Shown one piece after another: positions 9,004-19,675 of a DNA stretch of 30,883 bases (positions are counted from its first letter, which is position 1; each line of letters begins with the position of its first letter). The stretch is from Dictyocoela muelleri (taxonomy: Eukaryota > Microsporidia). The stretch covers positions 1 through 30,883 of the forward strand of contig SDVU01000014.1 of the NCBI GenBank assembly GCA_016256075.1, given 5' to 3'. The position numbers and the translations under genes were made by a program. The notes below the pieces were generated by a model. It saw only the letters and a list, made by a program, of their open reading frames with translations. It was not told the DNA's origin and made no database searches.

Positions 9004-10109
9004 AGATGTTCTGGGTAAAACCAAAATAATCCCCAAATGAAACGACCTAAATTCAATATTATGTGAAGGAACTGATGTTGTTTCCCCTTTAATAAATTAT
9101 TTTTTATAAAATATTTTAAAAATAAAATCAACTTTTCCGTCCCATTGTTTTTTGCTTCAAATTCTATTTTACTAAAAATTTTTACTTTTTTGTTTTTGGA
9201 AATATTGAAAGATGGAAACATTTCTTTAAAATTCTTATAATATTTTCATTATTTTTATACTCATTTGTTAATCCTTCGAGCTGAATTATACGCCATAACA
9301 TTTGTCCAAAATGAAAATTACAGCCGTAAAGCTTGGAAGCTGTATAAATATTTGAAATAAAATTCATTAGAGATCAAAAAAATTGTTTATTGCTTCAAAA
9401 GATTTGCATATAAATTCGTTTATTTCGTTGAAGGCACTTGTATATGCATCTTATGTCTTCGTTTGCAATAAAATATATATTAAAGGATAAAACTTACCCA
9501 TATATTCGGCACATATAGTAATTAACTGTGAAAAATTAACGGTACGGGTTTAAAGGTTCCGTCGATTTGCCATACCGTTTATTTACGTATTATTTTTTCT
9601 CGAAACTCAGAAAATAAAATGACATGTCTATGGAGATCATTTACTTTGGGATCTTATCTAAGAAAAATTTCTCCTCCATGATTTAATTTTAATCTTTCTG
9701 GAAAATCAGCTATACTTGGTGAAAAATCATGGATTTATTTATTTCTTATTCTTGATATCATATTCTGCATCGTTTTAAATTTAGGAAGAACAGTCAAAAT
9801 TCCATCATTAAAATCTTTGGTTTTTTCAACAATAAAATTTTCGCCTCTAGTTTTATTAGTTAAAGCCGATTCTTTTATTTTCATTTTAACAACATGCGCT
9901 TTTGTCTTTGTTAATATCCTTTAAATGATTGTGATCGGTACATCGTGAAAATTCATTCTCATTTTAAGTGTATAGAACTGATCCACATCTCTATTTTGGC
10001 ATCGCCATCGTTCTTCTGCCGACACAATACGATCAAAGTAATAGATATAATAATCGTATAAAATCATCATACCTCCTCTTTTTGATTTTGTTAAAAATAT
10101 ATATGTCAT
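9004..10109 (-). pseudogene. MULE-2 transposase with FLYWCH domain, truncated by Merlin-3
   Basis: The ATG at 10109 (MTYIFLTKSKRGGMMILYDY) has CCCC 7 bases upstream. The FLYWCH finger follows: aromatic YDYYIYYF, then RWRCQN (near 10000) and CTDHNH (near 9935). A linker with KESALTNKTRGENF and FKTMQNMISRIRNK (9760-9890) leads to NHGGEIFLR (near 9665) and the catalytic WQIDGTFKPVPLIF (near 9555). Past a poorly framed part comes LYGCNFHFGQMLWR (near 9310). The sequence ends at the Merlin-3 border, so the C-terminal third is missing or lies undetected beyond it. There are several frameshifts and stops. In this family FLYWCH binds DNA and the RNase-H-like part does strand transfer. Confidence 0.82.
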
Positions 10110-10209
10110 AAGTAGGGGTTGATAATATTTGTATTAAATATTTATAGACGGACCGGGGTATTTTTTCATAGCGAACCGTTTGGTTTCGCCTATAGGAGAA
10201 ACCAGGACG

Positions 10210-10353
10210 TGCCATTTTAACCCATCAAGAGAGGAGAACACGTGCCATCACTACCTAACAGCAAGGAAAAACAACAAGAGTATATTAAATAAACCTTTTT
10301 AACAAATCTATTTATTAAAAATACTTGGTCCAACGACGCACCTTCGGAACGGA
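10210..10353 (+). repeat. Left LTR of the Ty3/gypsy element
   Basis: It shares with 14334-14483 the blocks ATTTTAACCCATCA, CGTGCCATC, AAAAACAACAAGAGTA, AACAAATCTATTTATT and CTTGGTCCAACGA. It starts with TG. The 3' limit is uncertain by about 10 bases. Confidence 0.8.
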
Positions 10354-13300
10354 AACGGTTATCCCCAATTCAAGAAAGAAAATAAAGAAATTATTAATCA
10401 GAATACATGAAGAAATTGAGTCTATCAAAAAACGATACACTCTTCCAATAACTTTGATCAGGCAACTTTCGAATGCAAAAATGCCCTGACAGGTCTATAA
10501 ATGTTACATAAAATAAATATCCACAGTATTTTTGAACAACAAGGTGTATTATCTTGGACATGCGCATTAGAGAAATATCTCGAGTCTGCGGATGGAGTTT
10601 ATAAGCCCAGATAGATGTAGTGAAACATATTGTTAGCATTGAAATACAATATAAGATAGGCCCACTAAATGGGCCAAGTAATGATCTCAATCTTTTATTG
10701 AAAAAAAATATAATGACGAAACATCATACAAATACCATGAAAGACTCATAAGTTTTACACAATGTTACTTTATAATATAAGAAATACCTGAGCGAGATTG
10801 AAATTAATTGTCAAAAAAATCGTTATATACTTAGGCTGAAGAATCAACTAGTTGTTCTTAAGGTGCATGAAGTATTCTTTAATGGTTTAGCAAATGAGAA
10901 GAAACTCGAATTGTCGAAATATTTTAAAAAAGATTTAAAAAGTATTTACGAATATATCCTGACAACCGAATGTATGTTATAGAAAACCTTAACAAGGAGG
11001 TAATGAAATTACGAAATAAATATTACACGGATACATTGTAATCACAGAGCGAGCATAGGTATATGAAAAAAGAGTATATTCTCCATGAACTCCGTTTAAA
11101 GAAAATTTTATTTATACCATAAAATCCATTCAAATAATGACGACGAGTGTAGAGCAAAAAAACGAAAGATAAAAAGTAACATGTTAATAGTTCTGATAAG
11201 AAACTAATGTCATTGCAAGAACTAAAACCCATTGCAAGAACAGTACACATACCAATTACATACAATATCAAGAATATGAAGAAATTCTTGACACTGGATC
11301 TGAACTTAACTATATATCCAAAGAAATTATAAACGGGAACGATAAAGCTGTAATAACCGAAATTGAAATTAAAACAATTGAATTGTCAAACGTGACATTC
11401 ACGAAAGCCAGCTCATATATCGAAGATTACATAACGTTTTCAATGACAAAAAACTTAAATAAAAGAAAGGTCATACTCTTTAAATGGCTTAAATTATCCT
11501 TTCCTTCTAGGAATAGAATTTATATTTAAAAACAATATTGTTTTAGATGTCAAAAATCAAATAATGAGGATCGATGACTGTGAATTTGAACGAGAAACAA
11601 AGAAAAGACATTGCCAGCTTATGATGATAAGTTGTTAGAAAAAACACGTATTTGCAAAACTAGCATAAACGAAGAATATATGAATAAATTGATCACAAAA
11701 TGTAAAGCGAAAGGACCCATACTTAGAGAAATAAAGAGTGTTGAACATAAGATCGAAATTAATGGTACTCTTGAACCACCAAAATGCGAATATGGCGTCC
11801 ATATTTCATTTAGGGAAAATATAAAGAAGCCTCTCGAGAAATTGAAAAAATATAAAACAATAAAAAAAAATACATCGTTTATTTCTCCGCCTTCTTCATT
11901 AGAAAGTCAAATGGAAAACTAAGACTCATAGTAGACTATATAAGCCTAAATAAAAATAACTTAAAAGTATATAATTTCAGCCCAAGGATACAGGACATTT
12001 TATACAGCTTAAATAGCTGTGATGACTTTTCAAAAATTGACTTAACCCAAGGTTTTTATCAAATTAAATGACAAAAATGATCAAGAAAAAACGGGTTCCA
12101 AGCTCTTAGGGAATACATAGGTATTTCTAAGAACGCTGTTGGTCTAACAAATGACCTCCTATACTTTCAAATTAGCACTGCCAAATAACAAAAGAATTAA
12201 CAAACACATACTTTTACATTGACGATATTTTGATTGCATCGAAGAAGTTTGACAAACATCTTCAAGATGTAGATAGCGTGCTGAAAAGATTAAGTGATAA
12301 CAATATCCCAGTCAATTTGGATAAATGTGAGTTCGGGAAAAATGAAATAATGTCTTTAGGACACATTATTTGTGAAAAATGACTTAAACCAGAGATATCA
12401 AAGATCGAAGATTTTAAGTACAAAAAACCCACAGCTAGAAATCTACTAAAAAAACCCAGGCTTCATCAACTGGTCCAGTAAATAATTACCAAATCTTACA
12501 GATGACCTTACTAGCCTATAAGACAAGCTCAAGTGTAAAAGAAGATACATAAATTGCTTTGCGGACGATGATGACAAACTCAATAGGATCTTTCAAGAAA
12601 TCAAGAAACAAAATGTATTACATTTTCCTGACCTTACAACTGATTTTGATCTGAAATGTTATGCCTCAGATTTCGGAATAGGCGCTGTTCTGCGTCAAAA
12701 GAACGTGTGGACGGATTTTATAGTAAAAAATTGAAAGATTCGGAATTGAACTATACAATAGTGGAAAAAGAAGTGCTTAGTATACATGAAGCTTTAAGAC
12801 ATTTAAAATCAATAATCTTCGGTTCCAATATCAAAATATACACTGACACTAAAAACCTTACATTCAAAGGAGACATATCAAAAAGAACCAACCGATGGCT
12901 CTTAATGTTGGAATAATATAACCATACTTTCAATCAAATAAGCTCTAAGAATAATAATGACGCATATATTCTATCCCGTGCTTTTATAATTACAAATTCA
13001 AGATTTGATGACATACTGAATATTTTTAACCAAATATAATTAAAATAAAAAAATCGGAAAATAACTATGAAACTTTTAAAAAATACTTTACTTCTATTCA
13101 CGAACTATTAATACACCTTGGGAATAACAAAATGATGGTTACCCTTAAAAATTACAACATATGAGAAATATGAAGAAAGTGATATCAGAAGTATGTAAGA
13201 ATTGTAAAAAATGCAATGAAGAGAAAATTTATTATTCGCCTAAGATTTTATCTAACTTTGTAACCGAACCTTTCAACCGACATGAAACCATTGCAGTAGA

Positions 13301-13357
13301 TTTAAAAGGTCCAATTAGGACTTCATATTTTGAAACGAAAAGGATCGAAACATAATC

Positions 13358-13478
13358 GGTTCTGCCCCGACATACTATCCAAATTTTTTTTTGTAAAATA
13401 AAGAAAAAAAACGTCTTATGGGGTATTTTTTCTTTATTTTACAAAAAAAATTTTGGGTTGTATGAATGGGGTAGAACC
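13358..13478. mobile_element. 121-bp MITE within the LTR element
   Basis: Its inverted ends are GGTTCTGCCCCGACATAC and, from the right, GGTTCTACCCCATTCATAC. The arms meet with TTTTGTAAAATAAAGAAAAA on both sides. Flanking octamers ACATAATC and AAGAAATC agree at only 5 of 8 positions. The GGTTCT terminus links it to the other palindromic elements here. It is younger than the LTR element that hosts it. Confidence 0.8.
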
Positions 13479-14333
13479 AAGAAATCTACGTCGTGGCCAT
13501 ATCTGACATGTTCAAAGTTAAACTGAAATAAAATTCATAGGTAACATTCATTCCTCATCATTTTGCAAATGTCATTGAGAATATATGATTAAAAGTGTAT
13601 AACATACCAAAAAATGTCTTACCGACAACGGTAGACAGTTTACGTCTGAAAATTTCGCCAAATTAATGTGAAAATATAACATAAAACATATACGCACATC
13701 CCCCTTCCACAACCCTATTGGAAATTCGATTATTGGAAGAATAAAATGCGAAATATCTGCAGCCCTGAGACTAAGTAGATCATTAAACCTAAAAAATGCA
13801 ACTAAAAATATTTAGAAAGGAATAAACCTTACGAATAAATGAACACTTGGATTTGCGCCGTATGACATATTTTCCAAAAACCACTATTTGAAACTTATAA
13901 TTAAAATTTTCTTGTCAATGATAATAAAATTATATCTATTATTTTTGAAAAGCAAAATCAATGGTCACAAAGAAAAGAAATAAATCCTATGAATATTAAT
14001 GAAAGCGATTTAGTTTACATAAAATGTTCTAACCCAGACAAAATAACGGCAAAATTTACAGGCCTTACAGATATCGAGTATGTCTAATAGCGGAAATAGT
14101 GTGCACGTTAAAAAAACAACAAGATCGTGAAAATAGGGACAAAGAATTTGAAATTTTTTAAGAAGGCGGAGGATGTAGCGGTGCAAGATGCCCTACAATA
14201 TTGAAACTTATCGCCATAAAATGTCGTGATTGATGATTTATTTTTTTGAGTTAACATAAAAGACATCTATGACAGCAATCGAACATTGACAGAATTATAA
14301 TATTATTTTGTGATTTAAAAACTATAAATAAAG

Positions 14334-14483
14334 TGGTAATTTTAACCCATCATGAGAAGAGAAAACGTGCCATCGTACTACCTACCAGCTAAGAAAAACA
14401 ACAAGAGTACAATAAATAAAATATCTTTCAACAAATCTATTTATTTGAATTTCTTGGTCCAACGATGCACCTTCGGTGCGGAC
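14334..14483 (+). repeat. Right LTR of the Ty3/gypsy element
   Basis: This is a direct copy of the 10210-10353 repeat with about 15-20 percent divergence by eye. It starts with TG. The end is placed in GGTGCGGA, by comparison with GGAACGGA in the left LTR. Confidence 0.8.
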
Positions 14484-14496
14484 CGTTCAATATCTA

Positions 14497-14638
14497 GCCT
14501 AAATTGACACAGGCTACGATAAAATCGGTATTTTTAGCATTGTAAATTTATAAATTTTTTAAAAAAAAGTACCATGACATTTTAAACATCTTTTTGTGAC
14601 TGACAATATTTTAAAATTTATTATAATTAAATTATGCC
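14497..14638 (+). repeat. Dispersed repeat A (partner at 22488-22628)
   Basis: Both copies share CCTAAATTGACA, TTAGCATTGTAAATTTAT, ATTTTAAACATCTTTTT and an AATTAAAT end in the same order over about 140 bp, with small gaps. It lies downstream of the 354-aa gene. No coding frame; role unknown. Confidence 0.8.
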
Positions 14639-14730
14639 ATCACATTCTGAAATATTTTATCTATTAATTTTAAAATTATATGGGTCATTAATTAAATTTT
14701 AAAAATTGCTTTTGTCCAGAAAGATGCCAT

Positions 14731-14857
14731 CCTCATGGTAGATATCTTTCTAAACAAGCCCACCTCATGGTAGATATCTTTCTAAACAAGCCCATCTCAT
14801 GGTAGATATCTTTCTAAACAAGCCCACCTCATGGTAGAATCTTTCTAAACAAGCCCA
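14731..14857. repeat. 32-bp tandem repeat, four copies
   Basis: The unit begins CCTCATGGTAGATATCTTTC and ends TAAACAAGCCCA. The copies are nearly identical apart from one C/T change and one missing base pair near the last copy. The unit contains the ATCTTTCTAAA motif found elsewhere in the window. Confidence 0.95.
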
Positions 14858-14930
14858 ATTTTGCCAAAACCAAATAATAAATCGCAAATATTTTTATTTA
14901 AAGAAATATTATAAATATCACCCATTGGTT

Positions 14931-15995
14931 TTATTCCGAATTTTTTAGGTGCCTTTCATATTGATTCTTAACTATTTTATATAATTCTTTTAAAAGTAAA
15001 ATTTGTTGAGACCTAATATTCTTATAAATCTCGATATTTTTTTCATTGTCCAAAATTGCTTTTTTTAAATCTTCAGGTAAATTAAATAAAAAATTATCAT
15101 TTTTTTGTGAACCTGATGAACCAGGCTGATTTATAAGTTTTAATTTTTTGACAATTTTTTCTTTTGTATTTATTTGATCAATTAAAATTTTCGGTAATGA
15201 CGTTGCTAATGAATTGATTTGTGTTATTAAATTTGAAAAATTTTGATCTGATAGAACTGTCGGCTGTTTCAAATTTGTTTCTGACAAAATGTTATTTTGG
15301 AAGATCTGAAAATTATTTTGATTAGATGAAAGCAAATTATTAATATCAATCATATTTTGCAGTGATTTGGAAAAAATTATAAAATCTTCGCTTATTCTTG
15401 TCGAATTATCTCCAGGTTGTTGTGCAGAACTAAAATCAGTTTTTAAATTGTTGAAAATAGGTTGATTATTGATTCGGGGTTTAAACTGTTTATTTTTCAT
15501 GATTTCGGATTCATTTTTAGTTAAAGGGTTTTCACCAAATGATTGAATTCTATTCATATCAGTTTGTATAGGGTAACCATGGAATATGCATTTTTGATCA
15601 TTCTGGTTACCAAATTTGTGGTTGATAATATCTAAATATTTAGTGTCGTTTGGGTGAATAAATTGATTAATATTAAAAGGTATATTACCCGGATGGCTAG
15701 GTTGAATTTTAGAAAAGTATTCTAAAAATGATTTTTTGTTATTTTGTGATTGTAACTCATTTGAGGATGATTGGGCTGGAGATGGTTGAACTGGAGATGA
15801 TTGAACTTGGCATGATTTAACTGGGGATGATTGAATTGAAGATGATTGAAATTGGGATGATTGAATTGAAGATGATTGAAATGGGGGTGATTGAAATAGG
15901 TATGATTGAACTGGAGGTTGTTGAATTGAAGATGATTGAACTTTTTCGTTTAAGTTTGGTGATGTGGAGAAAATGAATTTAAAAACGTAAAACAT
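14931..15995 (-). CDS. 354-aa protein with N-terminal Q-S-S/P repeat, function unknown
   Basis: This is an intact frame from an ATG immediately preceded by CCC (at 15995) to a TAA next to 14931. The first 12 residues (MFYVFKFIFSTS) are hydrophobic but short, so a signal peptide is possible and not certain. Residues about 18-85 are built of 5-residue units of the form Q-S-S/P-x-I/V/F (QSSSI, QSSPV, QSPPF), matching a 15-bp DNA repeat. The rest is rich in Asn, Gln and Ser. Its C-terminal third has longer charged and leucine-bearing stretches (EDLKKAILDNEKNIEIYKNI, LLLKELYKIVKNQYERH) that could form helices or a coiled coil. No known domain is recognised. The uninterrupted length among wrecked transposons suggests selection. 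It could be a host-exposed or structural protein. Confidence 0.75.
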   Translation of the reverse strand: MFYVFKFIFSTSPNLNEKVQSSSIQQPPVQSYLFQSPPFQSSSIQSSQFQSSSIQSSPVKSCQVQSSPVQPSPAQSSSNELQSQNNKKSFLEYFSKIQPSHPGNIPFNINQFIHPNDTKYLDIINHKFGNQNDQKCIFHGYPIQTDMNRIQSFGENPLTKNESEIMKNKQFKPRINNQPIFNNLKTDFSSAQQPGDNSTRISEDFIIFSKSLQNMIDINNLLSSNQNNFQIFQNNILSETNLKQPTVLSDQNFSNLITQINSLATSLPKILIDQINTKEKIVKKLKLINQPGSSGSQKNDNFLFNLPEDLKKAILDNEKNIEIYKNIRSQQILLLKELYKIVKNQYERHLKNSE

Positions 15996-16367
15996 GGGTT
16001 TATTTTGTGCTTTTATTAAAAAATGATTTTTATCAAAAAAATGATTTTTAGCAAAAAATTCAATACTTTTTAAAAATTATTTGGGAATAATGTTTTTTTG
16101 GTTTAGAATAACATTTTCTACTCCCAGAAAAAAAAAACTAATTTTTACCTCTTAAATAAATAAAAAATAAAGGATTATAGAGTATCTTAAATAAAATATT
16201 TTAAATAATTGAAAAAATGAAACTTATTTAAATATAACAACTATGTTTTCTTTAGAAAGATGTATAGATTAAAGGGGCTACCTTGGATTGAAAATAAGTT
16301 ATTATTTTTTTTTTTTAAAAAATAAAAAATTAACATAAAATTTAATAAAATAATTCAATATAACTTA
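15996..16367. other. Upstream region of the 354-aa gene
   Basis: This is AT-rich sequence without a frame. Two direct ATGATTTTTA blocks lie just upstream of the start (16021-16050). At 16246-16290 there is a copy of the TTTAGAAAGATG motif followed by GGGGCTACCTTGGATTGAAA, which recurs at 21972-22030. Confidence 0.5.
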
Positions 16368-16692
16368 TGGGTTCTCAATCTTGTTAGTCACGACCTCTTT
16401 TTTGAGAACATCGTCTTCTTTAATAGAAAATTACACGAATCTTATTTATAATAAGCGTTAATCGAGACTTGTCCTTTGTATTAAATTTTTATACAACCAT
16501 ATATAGAGTTTTCAAAAACATAAGCCTTGTTTAACCTTTTAAAAACTTTTATAAATACCCGTAAAAAAATATTAAGTTTAATACTAAAGATAACTCGCTA
16601 TTGACGCTCATAATAAATAAGATTCAATTGGTTTCTTATTTTTGAAGACGATTTCTCAAAAAAGAGGTCGTGAGTAACCCGGTTGAGAACCC
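16368..16692. mobile_element. 325-bp foldback MITE
   Basis: The ends are inverted: TGGGTTCTCAATCTTGTTAG on the left and GGGTTCTCAACCGGGTTACT read inward from the right, both followed by CACGACCTCTTTTTTGAGAA. The flanks ATAACTTA (16360-16367) and ATGACTTA (16693-16700) agree at 7 of 8 positions. The terminus matches that of the 671-bp element arms. Confidence 0.85.
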
Positions 16693-16729
16693 ATGACTTA
16701 CATTAAATTTTTTTATAATTTTTTTATTA

Positions 16730-17698
16730 GGCCAATAAGCTCAGTGGTTAACTCTCTTGAATGAAAATATAAGTATCGAGGTTCGAACCCCGCTGACGCC
16801 ACTCTTTTATAAATAATGAGGGAATGACATTAAGAGGTATATGACTATCGAAATATAGTTTAATACACAACTGTTCCAGTGTGGTATATCTTATGAAGAC
16901 TTGGTCTAATATTACAAAGAAGCAGGGTGGACTCTCCAAGGTGTAGGGAAGAGTGCGGCGACGCATCTCGGTAAAAAGTAGTGAAAAATAAAAATTCATG
17001 AAAAGAAACAATTACCTGTTTCCTGCCGAGTCATCGATAAAACGAAGATCGCGTATACAGCCGGGCTTTTGGGTAGCTTAGGAAGTTATGTATTATCAGA
17101 AAACCAAGAACCAAAGGGCAAGAGTTAATTATAAGGGCGGCGGGTAAATTATAAGGGCGGCGGGTAAATTATAAAGGCGGTGGGAAAAAATAGCAAGAGT
17201 TAATTAGAAAATAGAGGGAAAATTAACAAGCGGGAAAATTTTTCGTTGATTTTTTTCTCCCTTCAATATGAATTTTGGGCAAGAGTTAATTATAAGGGTA
17301 GGGGAGATTTTAAGGGTCGGGAATTAGAAGGCGGAGAGAAAATTATAAAGGCGTAAAGAAAAATTTAAATTTTTTTTAAACTGTAAAATTCATATTAATG
17401 AGGCAAAGAATAATTATAAAATGCTTCCCTTCCTTTCCCTCTCTACTTTTATAATTAAATTTTTGATAATCTGTAACTTTAAAATATGTTATAAATAGCA
17501 AAATTCATATTAAAGAGAGAAAAAGGCAACGGAAATTTCTCCCTCACATTTAATTTTCTCTCTAGTTTTTTAATTAACTCTTGGAATTTTTTCCCGTCGC
17601 CCTTATAATTATCTCTTGCCAACTAAAAGTCGCAGATCCAAGGTAGGAGGCAGCTCACCGGGTTAGAAGCTATGGATGTTGTCAGCATGTAATATATG
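16730..17698 (+). mobile_element. SINE copy 3, full length, interrupted by a 505-bp element
   Basis: The head reads GCCAATAAGCTCAGTGGTTA and AGGTTCGAACCCCGCTGACG (A-box and B-box of a tRNA-type promoter). The body then follows copy 5 closely, including TGCGGCGACGCATCTCGG and CGCGTATACAGCCGGG. At AACCAAAG it is interrupted (17116-17620) and then resumes with the expected sequence to GGATGTTGTCAGCATG. Merlin-4 starts 14 bases after the end. Confidence 0.88.
17116..17620. mobile_element. 505-bp terminal-repeat element inside SINE copy 3
   Basis: The left end GGCAAGAGTTAATTATAAGG is inverted with respect to the right end (read inward, GGCAAGAGATAATTATAAGG). The left end has GGCGGCGGGTAAATTATAA units repeated. 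Flanks are AACCAAAG and AACTAAAAG, a likely 8-9 bp duplication with decay. No frame is seen inside. It belongs to the same family as 5184-5639. Confidence 0.8.
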
Positions 17699-17711
17699 TA
17701 TATAATATTTG

Positions 17712-18908
17712 GGTGCTTTATAGATATAAGCCATTTTAGAATTTATAAGTCTTTTTTGAATTTATAAGCCGTTTACACTTTATAAGTCGTTTTTAAAAAT
17801 ATTTCGACGCCCCCTATAATGAGAATATGCATGACAGACATTATTTCATCAACTAACCTTGAAAAAGCAATACAAACAGAAGGCGAAAACTTCAATGTCA
17901 AATTTTCAAAAAAAATATTAAAAAAAGATGTTTAATTGTTCAAAAATCGAGATACTAGAAAACATGTCATAATACAAACTTATAATAAATTCTTGTACTT
18001 GTATATGTGGAAAATCTCATGGCTTTAATGAAGAAATCAAGAAATGTAGATGGTTATATTTGGTCTTGCAACGAAAATCATAGGAAAGAAGTCTCTGTTA
18101 AAACCGGATCTTTTTTTCGACGCTTTAAAAAGCCGTTTGAAGATAGTATGACTTTTATATATTTCTGGTCTTTTGATTCCTCACAATTAGCTATGAATGC
18201 GTTTTGGGGATTTAATAAATATTAAATTTCAGATTGGTGTCTTAAATATAGAATGGCCTGCAGAGATTTTCTCTAAAACAATTCGAAATTTTTTATTGGC
18301 GGTTGCGAAGATTATATTTCTCCGGAAGTAGTAGAGATAGACGAGTCTATGTTCTCAAAACGTAAATACAATGTAGGACGTTTGCCAAATGGGCCATGGG
18401 TGTTTGGAATTTTAGAACGTAGAACTCGAAAAAGTATTTTGATTACTCTTCCTGATAGGTCTGCAAATACTTTTATACCTATTATAATAAGATATGTACT
18501 TCCAGGCACTTTAATAACAAGTGATAAATGGCATTCTTATTTTCAGGATAATAATCATGAATATCAGCATTTAACAGTAAATAATGCCAAAATTTTGTGT
18601 CCCAGTATGACCCAATAGTTCACACTCAAAACATCGAGAGTCTTTGGCATCATGTTAAAAATCGTTTAAGATCACAATATTTAACAAGGCATTATATGTT
18701 AGATTTTTATTTGACAGAATTTACGTTTTAGGAAAGATACTCTGGAAAATATAAAAGGATAAACTATTTTATTGTAGATTTGCAGTCATTAAATCATTTT
18801 AATTGAAAAAAATTTAAAATTTTAAAAAAACGGCTTATAAACTCAAAAAAGGCTTATAAACTCAAAAACGGCTTATAAATTCAAAAACGGCTTATATCTA
18901 TAATGCAC
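17712..18908 (+). mobile_element. Merlin-4 element with tandem terminal repeats, 1197 bp
   Basis: The ends are GGTGCTTTATAGATATAAGC on the left and, read inward from the right, GTGCATTATAGATATAAGCC. Each is followed by three or four units of about 19 bp of the type CGTTTTTGAATTTATAAGC. The flanking octamers AATATTTG (17704-17711) and AATATTTT (18909-18916) agree at 7 of 8 positions, the size made by Merlin transposases. Confidence 0.85.
17819..18731 (+). pseudogene. Merlin-4 transposase, broken by several frameshifts
   Basis: The frame starts MRICMTDIISSTNLEKAIQT at an ATG with CCCCC five bases upstream. The zinc-ribbon area (CICGKSHG, then VDGYIWSC near 18055) is split by a frame change. 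Then come the catalytic VEIDESMFSKRKYN (near 18340), VFGILERRTRK, ITSDKWHSY (second Asp, near 18523) and, after another frame change near 18600, VHTQNIESLWHHVKNR. A TAG ends it at 18731. All three DDE-type motifs are intact as words, although the frame is not. About 300 codons, as usual for Merlin. Confidence 0.85.
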
Positions 18909-18995
18909 AATATTTTTATTAATTTATCTTTTTATTTTTAAAAAATAATTTGCTTTTCTATAGAAAGATTTCCATATTTTTTAAAAAAAATTAGA

Positions 18996-19020
18996 CATCT
19001 TTCTAAAGAAGACCCACAAA
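18996..19020 (-). repeat. Copy of the ATCTTTCTAAA boundary motif
   Basis: On the minus strand it reads GGGTCTTCTTTAGAAAGATG then TCTAATTTTTT. It matches the motif at 14731-14857 (minus), 16246-16265 (plus) and 21972-21995 (plus). Function is unknown. Confidence 0.5.
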
Positions 19021-19134
19021 TTAAACATTTTCTTTCAGTAGGTATTATTTTTAGCACACGAAAATTTCTAATGTCTTTTTATCGTTTCTTATATATTTCA
19101 GTAGTTCTCATGTTCCTAAATGCTTAAAATTTTT

Positions 19135-19443
19135 GGTACTGTTCCAATATAAATAATAACCTTTTCAATATAAAAATTTTAAGAGAGAGAAGACTGTAAA
19201 TTAAAACGAGGGTTATTTTAATGTGTTTACTACTGTAGTATAGTTTTTTTTATTCTTACTCTACGATGTAGATTTATAGTATATTGCCCCAATATAGTAT
19301 AAATCTACAACCGTGGAGTAAGAATAAAAAATAACTATACTACTGGAGTTCCTACATTAAAATATCCCTCGTTTTTATTTTAAGTTTTCTCTCTTCTAAA
19401 ATTTTTACATTGCAAAGGTGATTATTTATTTTGAAACAGTACC
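19135..19443. mobile_element. 309-bp foldback MITE
   Basis: The ends are GGTACTGTTCCAATATAAAT and, inverted, GGTACTGTTTCAAAATAAAT. The arms pair over almost the whole length around a centre near 19295. Flanking AAATTTTT and AAACTTTT agree at 7 of 8 positions, supporting an 8-bp target duplication. Confidence 0.88.
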
Positions 19444-19675
19444 AAACTTTTAAACAGAAGTATTTAGGGTTCTGAAAATAAAAATTTACGAACACACTTT
19501 TTAAGATGAGAAGAGATGAAGAAGACTATTAAAAAGAAACATCTTTATTACATAAATGTACACTACAAGGAAATATAAAATTCACATTGAGTGTACATTT
19601 ATGTAATAAAGATGTTTTATTTTTAACGTCTTCTTGGCTCTCCTTGCGAATAGTGGCCTTCTTTAAGGGGTCCAC

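Larger units (their letters stand above)
10210..14483 (+). mobile_element. Ty3/gypsy LTR retrotransposon, old and broken
   Basis: A 4.3-kb fossil lies between two direct repeats. Order of parts: left LTR (10210-10353), a gag-like region (about 10380-11270), an aspartic-protease block with DTGS (near 11290), reverse transcriptase with FSKIDLTQGF and YIDDIL (about 11600-12420), RNase H (about 12640-12980), integrase (about 13100-13950, with a CKNCKKC zinc block and a later DNGRQFT block), and right LTR. RNase H before integrase defines Ty3/gypsy. It is clearly dead, with more than ten breaks. The LTRs agree at roughly four fifths of positions by eye, indicating an old insertion. A 121-bp MITE lies in the integrase region. 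Confidence 0.88.

Noticed and set aside
10394-11271. Minus-strand frames of 82-98 codons
   Set aside because: They are antisense to the gag-like region of the LTR fossil and show no domain of their own.
16748-17011. 87-codon minus-strand frame
   Set aside because: It lies wholly within SINE copy 3 and is not kept in the other copies. The frame at 24614-24856 covers SINE copy 4 and has the same explanation.
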